A DNA stretch of 64,000 nt from the NCBI GenBank assembly GCA_035578905.1, contig JAQJVL010000327.1, positions 257,001-321,000 on the forward strand, read 5' to 3'. The DNA comes from Stictocephala bisonia (taxonomy: Eukaryota; Arthropoda; Insecta; Hemiptera; Membracidae). Below, one piece after another: positions 22,505-31,193 of the stretch. The notes under the pieces are model-generated. The model worked only from the letters and a program-made list of their open reading frames with translations. It had not been told where the DNA came from and searched no databases. Position 1 is the first letter of the stretch; every line of letters starts with the position of its first letter. A program made the position numbers and the translations under genes.

Positions 22505-24600
22505 GTTTTTACTCATTATTTATTTATGTTATATTTGTATTCATTATATTACCATAAAAATTGTTAGGTCCCTTAAATGGTTAGGTGTATGAGAAGACTC
22601 CACATTTATAGTAGAAGAAAATACAATATAATGTTCAACAAAAAATTATGCAACGTGTCCGATGTGCCTCCATGTTAGCTCAGACGAGAAGGACTTTGCA
22701 GTTTCAATAAGATCCCACCCTTCTCCAGTGCCTCGTACACTTTGATGGGTCTTTTTACGTCATGAAATCTCCCCTTCCTATCAAAACAACCATTGTTCTT
22801 GATTACTGAGTTACTTAAGCTTCTGTTGAAGTTTCAGGAGGAAATAAAATAAGAATAGGATATAATCTTAAACACTATTTTAGTAATAGACTTTAATTCG
22901 ATGTCCAGTTAAAAAATGGTTTGATTCGTAAATTAATTTTCAAGGTAGAAAATATATAACAGTAAAATGGACCTATTGGAATTGAATGGACACTCTTCGC
23001 CGCCAAAAGGTGATCGTAAGTTTATTATTGAGCGAGCATGTATTGAGGCTGCTATATGTAATGTAGGGATCATAAAATCATTTCAGTTTTTGGCAGCATT
23101 ACATGTATTTAAATGTTATTTAAGTGTTTATAACTTTAATTTAATTCAAGAATGATATTAAAGTTGAGGTACGTAATACCGTAGGTAATATGATTTCATA
23201 ATTGTAGTGTATTTTATTCTTTATTATTTTATAGTATTTTTCATTTTAGATGGATCATTTATAATTTATTTAATTTTCAGGCAATGCCATTGTTGTTAAA
23301 ATTTAATGCGCTTTTGCGGACGATATTCCACCAGAACAAAGCGAGGGTACAAAAACGTGTTTACTTATTTATCTCACTGTTGTCTATATCACTGCGAAGG
23401 AGTTCATTTAAAAGCCTCGCCTTCAGTTAAACTCAAATCGTAGATTTAACGAAGAGTATTCGACAAGTCCTTAGAATGTGCCTTTATTGAGAAGTAAATT
23501 TAATCATTTTACGCCTCTTATAACATTTCCCCCCCATTTCGGTAAAAAATAAACGTTAAATATAATAGCAGTTCTTCTCTTATATATTTAGATAGTATTA
23601 CAATGTCTGAGTCAAACGCAGATATATTATACTTAGGTAGCAGTTTTATTAATATATTGTATAAAATGGAAGTTTTAATTTATTACACTTTAATAAGTAC
23701 GAATGTAATGCCTGAATAAAAAATCAAATCATGTAATGCCATATCAAACTAATGACAGTAACTTTTACACTGTGCAATTACGTTATTGACTGCACATTAA
23801 ATTACAACTGAATGTAAGAACTTATAGAACAAAGATGATTCTAAACAACTCTGTACAGGGCAAGAGACAAAAGGTAAGCTTAGGATTACCAGAAAACCAA
23901 CTCACGACATTTTATTGAGTTTGGCAGTGCGTTAAGTGTCTAGGTCGTTAAACTGTATATTTTTCTTAAAAAATTCAGTTTTGCAAGGAGGTAGATTAAG
24001 GTTATTGTTCGAACGAAGATTGTACTCGTTTTTTGGGAGATCAGTTACAAATACTGTATGTGACTAGTTGTATGTACATACAAGAGGTCACGATGAATGG
24101 TGTTTAATTTGTGTACCTTGAAAAGTTGTCTGTAAGGAGACAGTTTTGGTTTTTAAACATGGTCCTTAATGACTTTTGAAGTTTAAATATAAATCTGGTC
24201 GTCGTGCCTTCATGACCCTAAGTTTCAACTGCATAGGATATTGAAAAACTAGGATGAAAATTGAGTTTTTTCCATTAATTCACTACCATAATTCTTTTTT
24301 GTTTCCGTTAATTCACTACAGCTTGATAAATATTCTATTGTTCTAAAAAGTGTTTCCCACTCATTTTTACGTCCACTATAGTATTCCTTACTTATATGCT
24401 AGGAATCCGATATCACTGGCTTTATCTTAACGCATTTCAAGAACTTAACACGGAGAGCGCATTCGGCGGAAAGTCAGTCGTTGGATGTACCAGTTTGTAG
24501 CCACCTACCCTAACTTAATCTGACCTAATCTAACCGTTATCATCAGGTCACGCCTCCATGCCTGGCTTTTTGATAGGTGCAGTGGTTCAAGACACTCCAC
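22505..24600. other. AT-rich non-coding stretch
   Basis: No gene recognised. A 62-codon frame at 22,967-23,155 has no familiar motif. Short GC-richer patches near 22,670-22,760 and 24,440-24,600 are unassigned; the latter may be the upstream, more decayed part of the R2-like LINE that follows. Confidence 0.4.
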
Positions 24601-24607
24601 TTGTCTT

Positions 24608-24973
24608 GTGCGAACCATTCCTGCATCGGCTGGTCAGTCCGTGATGGTCAACCGGAAGATTCCAGAGTGCCACCAATTCGACCTTCGGCCGGACATTGTG
24701 GTGATGGACAAGAGGAGCCGGCGTGTTTCAATTATCGACGTAGCTGTCCCTTTTGAAAATGGCTATGGTGCGCTGGCTGATTCGAGGAGGGGCAAGGAGG
24801 AAAAGTACTTTAGGGTGGCCGACAAGCTGAGGCGGAAGGGGTATGAGGTAACCATGGATGCCTTCGTTGGTGCCCTGGGGTCATGGGACCTCCATAATGA
24901 AGCCGTCCTCACACGACTTGGGATACCACAACGGTATGCCAGAGTCATGAGGCGGTTGATGATCTCGGAGACG
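24608..24973 (+). pseudogene. R2-like LINE endonuclease domain, left half
   Basis: This is the C-terminal restriction-like endonuclease region found in R2-type retrotransposons, which nicks the target DNA. Visible are LRPDIVVMDKRSRRVSIIDV (the R/K-P-D ... D catalytic pair of the PD-(D/E)XK fold, about 24,680-24,740), VPFENGYGALADSRRGKEEK, then KYFRVADKLRRKGYEV, FVGALGSWDLHNEAVL and LGIPQRYARVMRRLM. The frame is open for about 120 codons. It stops where the MULE begins, and the missing end (SETIRWSRDIYVSHVTG) resumes at 39,126 in frame. The RT domain upstream is not present. Confidence 0.75.
24964..24973 (+). repeat. target-site duplication of the MULE, left copy
   Basis: CTCGGAGACG, identical to 39,126-39,135. 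Removing everything between the two copies restores the R2-like reading frame exactly, which supports these as the MULE insertion borders. Confidence 0.8.
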
Positions 24974-25096
24974 GTTCAGTAACATTTCGTCCCGGTAACA
25001 TTTCGTCCCGCTGCCAATTTCCTAGAAAAATGAACATTTCGTCCCGCTCAGTTTTACAAATTATTAAGCCAACTAATAGAGTAACATCTCGTCCCG
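24974..25096 (+). repeat. MULE left terminus with four copies of a 16-mer
   Basis: The terminus contains GTAACATTTCGTCCCG twice in tandem (24,979-24,994 and 24,995-25,010), then a 15-bp version at 25,032-25,046 and GTAACATCTCGTCCCG at 25,081-25,096. Their complements form the right terminus. Such iterated subterminal motifs are usually transposase-binding sites; that role is inferred. Confidence 0.8.
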
Positions 25097-25116
25097 ACGA
25101 AAGTTTGACAAGGGTT

Positions 25117-25265
25117 GAGGAACGCAACTCAGGTAAACGAAGGTCCTCTGTGTCTTTGCGGCCTTTCCCAGCTGGGGAATCTCCGTGGTATCGAGGAACG
25201 CAACGCAAGTAAACAAAGGTTCACGACCTCTATACCTTTGCACTCAGCTGGGGAATCTCCTTGGA
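25117..25265 (+). repeat. 76-bp imperfect tandem duplication in the MULE leader
   Basis: Two units (25,117-25,192 and 25,193-25,265) each start GAGGAACGCAAC and end CAGCTGGGGAATCTCC. They lie between the terminal repeats and the start codon, where the promoter would be expected. Confidence 0.6.
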
Positions 25266-25344
25266 ATGTCGCCCCTTTGGTGGACACTGCGATGTTAATC
25301 TTTAGTCCTACGCTTAACTTCAAGAAGTAAACATCTGTGCAGTT

Positions 25345-25611
25345 ATGGAGTTCTCTACAACTACAAGAGGTCAACCGTGTTTGCTTTTAAACGGATTTCG
25401 TTTTACAAAGAAGAAGGAGAAGAAGTGCGGTGAAGTTGTGTGGCGTTGTGCCAATCGTTCATGTAACGGGAAGGTGCTAACCAATAACAGTGACATTATT
25501 AAAGAAGAGATTCATACGTGTGTGCCCGATGTATCTGGAATTGATGCACAGAAGGCTGTAGGACAGGCAAAGAAGAGAGCCCATGAGGAGTCTGATAGAT
25601 CAATATCACAG
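25345..25611 (+). pseudogene. MULE transposase exon 1, FLYWCH zinc finger
   Basis: ATG at 25,345 opens an 89-codon exon. Residues 1-65 form a FLYWCH finger: F-S-T-T-T-RGQPCLLLNGFRFT, then WRCANRSCNGKVLT and an IHTC end, which supply the W, Cys and His positions of that fold. FLYWCH domains bind DNA and are often fused to MULE transposases in animals. The exon ends SISQ at a CAG|GTAGGT donor. The acceptor TTTTTCAG at 26,368-26,375 joins in phase 0 to IYHDEF, exactly where MULE proteins continue. The intron is 25,612-26,375. This exon itself is unbroken. Confidence 0.75.
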
Positions 25612-26191
25612 GTAGGTTTATAATTTCACTCGTGTTTTTTTCTTATACACTTTCTTAAATTACGTGATAGTTTTTAAATTAGGTATTTAAATACAACCTA
25701 TTATATAAAAAATAACTGTTATATTACTTAACTCTAGCCATGAAAAAAATCAAGAGAACAATGTATATTAACACTACAAGTTTAATGAATTTTAGAGACT
25801 TTCATCTTTTTCACTTAATAGCAATTTTTAATTTATTTAAAAGTTGAGGGTTTGATTTTGAAAGAAATAGTATTAACAAATTATAATCAGACTAAAACTA
25901 AACACTTTTTATCATACTGAATCTTTATACCAATACATAAGTTGTACATTTTCTATTCGATAAGTAATTCAGAATACATTTTCCTACTACTGGATATTGA
26001 ATTTTCAAATTCTTAGATAAACTTTTACCTGTTCAATATCGTTTGATTTCTGGTACGACGACCGGTTTCGTGACAACTCGATCCTCGGTTTAAAGACTCG
26101 TCATAAACTTAAATTTGAGACAAAACACAACGAAAACATCAACAAAACACTAAAAACAGTATATTCAAACATAAATTCAGATCTCGAAATC

Positions 26192-26264
26192 GAACTCATC
26201 GCGGTGCGTTCACGCATTGCATCGAACCAGCAGCGACTCTGAGTGCACGCACCGCGATGAGTTC
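26192..26264. other. 17-bp stem inverted repeat inside the MULE intron
   Basis: GAACTCATCGCGGTGCG (192-208) is exactly complementary to 26,248-26,264, with a 39-nt loop. It is much GC-richer than the rest of the intron. It is probably a small fold-back insertion. Confidence 0.6.
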
Positions 26265-26375
26265 AACCTACACTCTTCAAAGGCAGTTGTACGATTCATT
26301 ATGTTGGAATTTTTTCCTTTTGTACTGCTCGCGAGATCTACTGTTCACAGAACTACTAGTTATTTTCTTTTTCAG

Positions 26376-27035
26376 ATCTATCACGACGAGTTCACAGAAC
26401 TGCAGCAGACTGGGTACGAGCTCGTAACCAAGGTACCCCACTACAATCATCTTAAAGTAACACTACACAGACAGCGGAGGGTGGCTCAAGGAGTCCAGAC
26501 TGAACCTAAGTATCGAGAGGATGTGAACTTGGACAACGAAGTGTTGTTGATGTCAGATAGGAACTCTTTTCTGTTAGCTGACGAATGTGAAGGCGAACCG
26601 ATGTTGTTGATGATGATGTTGAATATTCGCAAGTTCAAAGGGAAAGGAATCCCTTAAATGTGCAAGAAATGTTTTTTTAGACGGAACTTTCAAGAGTGCC
26701 AGCAAACAATTCGCTCAGCTGTACACACTCCATGTGGACCTGGGAAGCAGTAAGGAGGAAACTAATGTAGCGCCAGTAGTTTTTGCTTTGCTGCCCAACA
26801 AAAGAAAAGAGATCTATATTCGCTTGTTTCGAGCAATTCTGCAAGCTGTGCCAGAATGGAATCCCCAAACTGTTAATATCGATTTTGAAGTGGGAGCGAT
26901 CGAAGCGCTAAAATATGTGTTTCCAAGTATCGAAATACAAGGGTGTTACTTCTACTTTTCACAATGCATTTGGAGAAAAGTGCAAGAAATCGGCCTTTCG
27001 GTGAACTACAATAGACAATATTCTTTATTGACACA
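26376..27035 (+). pseudogene. MULE transposase exon 2, catalytic core
   Basis: The MULE transposase cuts the element from DNA with a DDE core of RNase H fold. Seen are the region before the core (IYHDEFTELQQTGYELV, then VTLHRQRR, 26,376-26,490); an acidic linker; DGTFKSASKQFAQLYTLHVD (first catalytic Asp, 26,680 onward); VVFALLPNKRKEIYIRLF; DFEVGAIEALKYVFPSIEI (second catalytic Asp in DFE, about 26,881); GCYFYFSQCIWRKVQEIGL (the C-x-H-like block with Tyr in place of His, about 26,942); and NYN. Frameshifts near 26,600 and in the T-run near 26,672 break it. It is then interrupted; the conserved continuation (CLALAFL) lies at 37,080. Confidence 0.8.
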
Positions 27036-27197
27036 TTCTTCAAGAATGGTAATAGTGTCATAGTGACAGTTACAGTTGAAATGGACATTAGTGTAATAAA
27101 TTTAAGTTACATCAAGTGTCCATTCTTTACATGCTTCCAGGAATTCTTCAAGAGTGTAGCATGGATGGTTTATGAGGAAGTCGTGAAGTTCTTAGTC
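27036..27197 (+). other. MULE sequence or intron before the minisatellite
   Basis: 162 bp between the last recognised transposase residues and the repeat array. An intron-like donor (ATG|GTAATAG near 27,048) and acceptor (CTTCCAG near 27,140) can be proposed, but the coding match after it is not clear. Confidence 0.3.
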
Positions 27198-28513
27198 TGT
27201 ACGTGTTGGGGTGGGCGGGTGGGTGGGTCAATACCACTGTACGTGTAGGGGTGGGTGGGTGTGTCAATACCACTACACGTGTATGGTTGGGTGGGTCAAT
27301 ACCACTGTACATGTAGGGGTGGGCGGGTGGGTGGGTCACTACTACTGTACGTGTAGGGGTAGGTGGGTCAATACCTCTGTACGTGTAGGGGTGGGTGGGT
27401 GTGTCAATACCACTGCACGTGTATGGTTGGGTGGGTGGGTCGGTCAATACTACTGTACATGTAGGGGTGGACGGGTGGGTCAATACCACAGCACGTGTAT
27501 GGGTGGGCGGGTGGGTCAATACCACTTTACGTGTAGGGATGGGCGGGTGGGTCACTACCACTGTACGTGTAGGGATGGGCGGGTGGGTCACTACCACTGT
27601 ACGTGTATGGGTGGGCGGGTGGGTCAATACCACTGCACGTGTATGGGTGGGCGGGTGGGTCACTACCACTGTACGTGTAGGGATAGGTGGGTGGGTCACT
27701 ACCACTTTACGTGTATGGGTGGACGGGTGGGTCAATACCACTGCACGTGTATGGGTGGGCGGGTGGGTCAATACCACTGTACGTGTAGGGATGGGCGGCT
27801 GGGTCAATACCACTGTACGTGTAGGGATGGGCGGGTGGGTCAATACCACTGTACGTGTAGGGATGGGCGGTTGGGTCACTACCACTGTACGTGTAGGGAT
27901 GGGCGGTTGGATAAATACCACTGTACGTGTAGGGATGGGCGGGTGGGTCAATACCACTGTACGTGTAGGGATGGGCGGGTGGGTCACTACCACTGTACGT
28001 GTATGGGTGGACGGGTGGGTCAATACCACTGCACGTGTAGGGATGGGCGGGTGGGTCAATACCACTGTACGTGTAGGGATGGGCGGTTGGGTCACTACCA
28101 CTGTACGTGTAGGGATGGGCGGGTGGGTCAATACCACTGTACGTGTAGGGATGGGCGGGTGGGTCACTACCACTGTACGTGTATGGGTGGACGGGTGGGT
28201 CAATACCACTGCACGTGTAGGGATGGGCGGGTGGGTCAATACCACTGTACGTGTAGGGATGGGCGGAAGGGTCACTACCACTGTACGTGTATGGGTGGGC
28301 GGGTGGGTCAATACCACTGTACGTGTAGGGATGGGCGGGTGGGTCACTACCACTGTACGTGTAGGGATGGGCGGGTGGGTCACTACCACTGTACGTGTAT
28401 GGGTGGGCGGGGGGTCAATACCACTGTACGTGTAGGGATGGGTGGGTGGGTCAATACCACTGTACGTGTAGGGATGGGCGGGTGGGTCACTACCACTGTA
28501 CGTGTAGGGATGG
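27198..28513 (+). repeat. 36-bp G-rich minisatellite, large array (~36 units)
   Basis: The consensus unit is GTACGTGTAGGGATGGGCGG followed by GTGGGTCAATACCACT, 36 bp. There is variation at AGGGAT versus ATGGGT, CAATACC versus CACTACC, GCGGGTG versus GCGGTTG or ACGGGTG, and occasional 40-bp units at the left end. Each unit carries GGG-AT-GGG-C-GGG-T-GGG, a textbook G-quadruplex pattern on the plus strand. The unit length is 12 codons with no stop in several frames, so frames of 440, 413 and 346 codons run through it on both strands; these are not genes. It ends exactly where the LINE 5' hairpins begin. Confidence 0.95.
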
Positions 28514-28559
28514 TTCTACAAGGAGAATTGTAGAACGCCGACTCAGTGATGAGTCGGCG
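28513..28559 (+). other. two adjacent perfect hairpins at the LINE 5' edge
   Basis: Hairpin 1 is GTTCTACAA (513-521), loop GGAGAA, TTGTAGAAC (528-536). Hairpin 2 is CGCCGACTC (536-544), loop AGTGAT, GAGTCGGCG (551-559). Both have 9-bp stems and 6-nt loops, and they share one base. They lie between the minisatellite and the ORF1 leader and could be part of the LINE's 5' untranslated RNA. Confidence 0.7.
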
Positions 28560-28681
28560 CTCGAGCAGTTTGGATCGTTATCTTATTTGTGCGTGCTCCC
28601 AATATTAACCTGTTCCGCCTAACCTATACAGCTGCTATATTGTCTATAATTTTCATTTGTTACTTATTATTTATTTTCAAT

Positions 28682-29601
28682 ATGCCTAACTGCGGTGAGT
28701 GTGCTAAAGTTATTAATGTGAAACAACTAAAAGTGGTGTGCAACGATTGCAGTAAAGAATTTCATGCATCATGTCTACGGATGAGCAAAGCGGACATTGA
28801 TTGCATCACATCAGATGGTCTTGTTTGGAGGTGTTCTATCTGCGCTTCAGCAAGAAGGAAAAGTATGCGTTTGGAATCTGATGCTGACGAAGGTAAAACT
28901 AGCCTAGAAGATCTAATGAAAGTTATCCAAGAAATAAGAGAAGTCAAAAGACATACGAGAAAGGCTATAATTTCGCATACGAAGCTCTGAATGATAGACT
29001 CGAAGAAAATACATCTGTCTTAAAAATGCAAGGTGAAAAAATGGAGAAATGTTTCAATCTGATTGAGCAACTGACCACGGAAAATAAACAGCTTAAACAA
29101 AAGATCAAAGTTCTTGAAGAGCGGCTGGAAGATAGTGAGCAGTACAGTAGGTCTAATGCTGTCGAGATACACGGCATTGCTCAGGAAGCTAATGAAAATG
29201 TTGTGGATATAGTGAAGTGTGTGGGTAAAGCGCTGGATATGAATATATCTGACTCTATGATAGATGCGTGCCACCGATTGGGGAAGAAACAAAACGGAAT
29301 CAATCCACCTGGTATTATTGTAAAGTTCGTTAGACGTCTGGACAAAGAAGAATTTCTCAGAAGACGTCGTGTGAAGCGCACACTGTCGACCAGACACATG
29401 GGGAGAACAGACGACCGACCCGTCTACGTCAATGAGTCGCTGTCACCGGCGAGGAGAAAGCTGTTAGCTATGACGAGGATGGTCCAGAGGGAGAAGAACT
29501 ACAAGTTCCTGTGGGTCCGCAACGGAAAAATATTCATGAGGCGTGAAGAAAATGCGGCTTACACAATTGTTACAACTCAGGACGATTTAAGTAAGCTGTA
29601 A
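28682..29601 (+). pseudogene. LINE ORF1: PHD finger, coiled coil, RNA-binding region
   Basis: ATG at 28,682 gives MPNCGECAKVINVKQLKVVC. Residues 1-60 form a PHD-like finger (C-x2-C, C-x2-C, F-H-x3-C, W-R-C-x2-C). It continues through a charged helix, then one frameshift near 28,960-28,985 moves the frame. The rest (to the stop at 29,601) has a coiled coil (MEKCFNLIEQLTTENKQLKQ, then IKVLEERLEDSEQYSRSNAV) and an RRM-like block with VEIHGI, DACHRLGKK, IIVKFVRR and VYVNESLSPARRKLL, as in LINE ORF1 nucleic-acid chaperones. Apart from the one frameshift it is intact, so the insertion is fairly recent. Confidence 0.8.
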
Positions 29602-29790
29602 AGTTTCAATATGTATATAGTACAACGTTTATTTCTTTCTCTTGTTTAATAATAATTTTATATAGATTTGTTTTTATTTTAGTTCATAGTTACTATTATT
29701 TTGAGTTTATATTAATGTAATTGTTGTTTTTTCAGTAAAACATTTTTTTTCAAAACATTTTTCTTTAGAAAATAAAATTATTAATAATAG
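29602..29790 (+). other. ORF1-ORF2 spacer of the LINE
   Basis: About 190 bp of AT-rich sequence between the ORF1 stop and the in-frame stop that precedes ORF2. No ATG occurs at the start of the open ORF2 frame, so ORF2 translation may have relied on reinitiation or the start has been lost. Confidence 0.4.
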
Positions 29791-30379
29791 TCTGACATTA
29801 CCATTACATTAAACAATAGTAACAATTTTAACTTTAATATAGTAAACCAAAATATTCGTAGCCTGAGAAGCAATTTTGACCTGTTTCTTAGTGAATTAAC
29901 AACTAGAAATTTGTTCCCGGATATAATAATTCTTTCTGAAATATGGATATCGCAATATGAAACATTTAGCTATGAAATTCCTAACTATGTAAGTTTTATA
30001 AAGGCAAATGAGAATTTTAGATCAGGGGGGATAAAGATATATGTAAAATCAACAATGGAAGTAATTGATTGTTGTCCGTTGAATTTTCGATCAGCTGACG
30101 TACTCAAATTAGAAATTAAAATAAATAAGCATTATTTTACTTTTATTGCTATTTATAGATTGCATAGTATAAGCAAAAGTATGTTTTTAACTGAATTAGA
30201 TAATTGTCTTGAAGATAGAAACATTTTTAATATTAAAAAGAACTTGTATTTAATAGGGGATATGAATATTAATATTTTGGATTCCAATATAATTACAGAC
30301 GAATACAATACATTGTTATCAAGGAATGGTTTAGAATGTCTTTCTAAAGAGCCAACAAGAATTACAGAGAACACGTTAT
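29791..30379 (+). pseudogene. LINE ORF2, AP endonuclease part before the insertion
   Basis: The target-nicking endonuclease domain. The frame is open from 29,791. It shows NIVNQNIRSLRSNFDLFL (Asn motif, about 29,833-29,886), IIILSEIWIS (catalytic Glu, near 29,922-29,950), YRLHSISKS (near 30,153-30,180), LIGDMNINILD (Asp/Asn motif, near 30,251-30,283), and PTRITENT just before the break. The frame stays open up to the inserted element and resumes with SCIDHVFARI at 34,176, the exact continuation expected for this family. Confidence 0.85.
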
Positions 30380-30869
30380 TAGCCCAGTCAATGAAGGTTT
30401 TGTGTCGCAACTAATTAGGGGAAAGCTGAATTTTTGCAGGTTGTTAGTATACAAGGTAAACAATAAAAAATGACAAAGTCCCGACTCCCACCCCTCTTGC
30501 TTTCCCCCCAACCCCCTCCCAAACATCGCAAGAGCAGTACTTTGGTTAAATACTCATAGCTCGAAAACTAATAAAGTTACAGACGTGATACTTTTTTTAT
30601 ATTACACCTAACAATATGGCAAACAAATTATGTATTTAAAATTTTTATGTGTATAACTTCGTTTAACCGTAATACTGATATACATGCAAAAAAATGCCTC
30701 TGCTAATTACAAAAACTTACTTTAATTAATTATATCATTTTATCCTTTCATTGTGGAAAGAAACGTCTTCAACAAAACTTATAGATAATTTAATTAGCTT
30801 TAAAATGATGTATCTAACATTGCTCACCTTTGAAATTATGGCTTCATAGAGAGCGATTAAACAGTAGTG
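30380..30869 (+). repeat. left terminal inverted repeat
   Basis: It starts TAGCCCAGTCAATGAAGGT and ends in GAGAGCGATTAAACAGTAG, which reappears as CTACTGTTTAATCGCTCTC at 33,675. Relative to the right arm, a short stretch near the tip is missing and scattered substitutions are present. GC-rich sequence continues inward for some 50 bp with weaker symmetry. Confidence 0.85.
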
Positions 30870-31193
30870 GGTATAGCGCTGTGCCGCCCCCACGCTGCTC
30901 ATAGCAGTGCCGCTGCCGCCGTTGACACTCCCCGCTGAGGGGCATCGTACTTGTATCTCGTATTTGTGTACTCGTATCCGTAGTGTTAAGTTATTTAGAG
31001 CAGCAATATAATAATTTTCACTTAAGGGTCCATAAGAAAATAAAGATTTAGTTCACTTGTATCACTGATAAATAACCGAATTTCACTGTCTAGGCTCTGT
31101 TGTTTAGTTTAAAAATCTTAGTTTTGTGATACAATAAATGCAAGATAGTATTCTCTATATATATCAAAACCAGTATAGTATTTTTATAGCTTC

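Noticed and set aside
27148..28533. Three very long open frames (413, 346 and 440 codons)
   Set aside because: They are translations of the 36-bp minisatellite in several frames; the residue pattern is the nucleotide repeat, on both strands at once.
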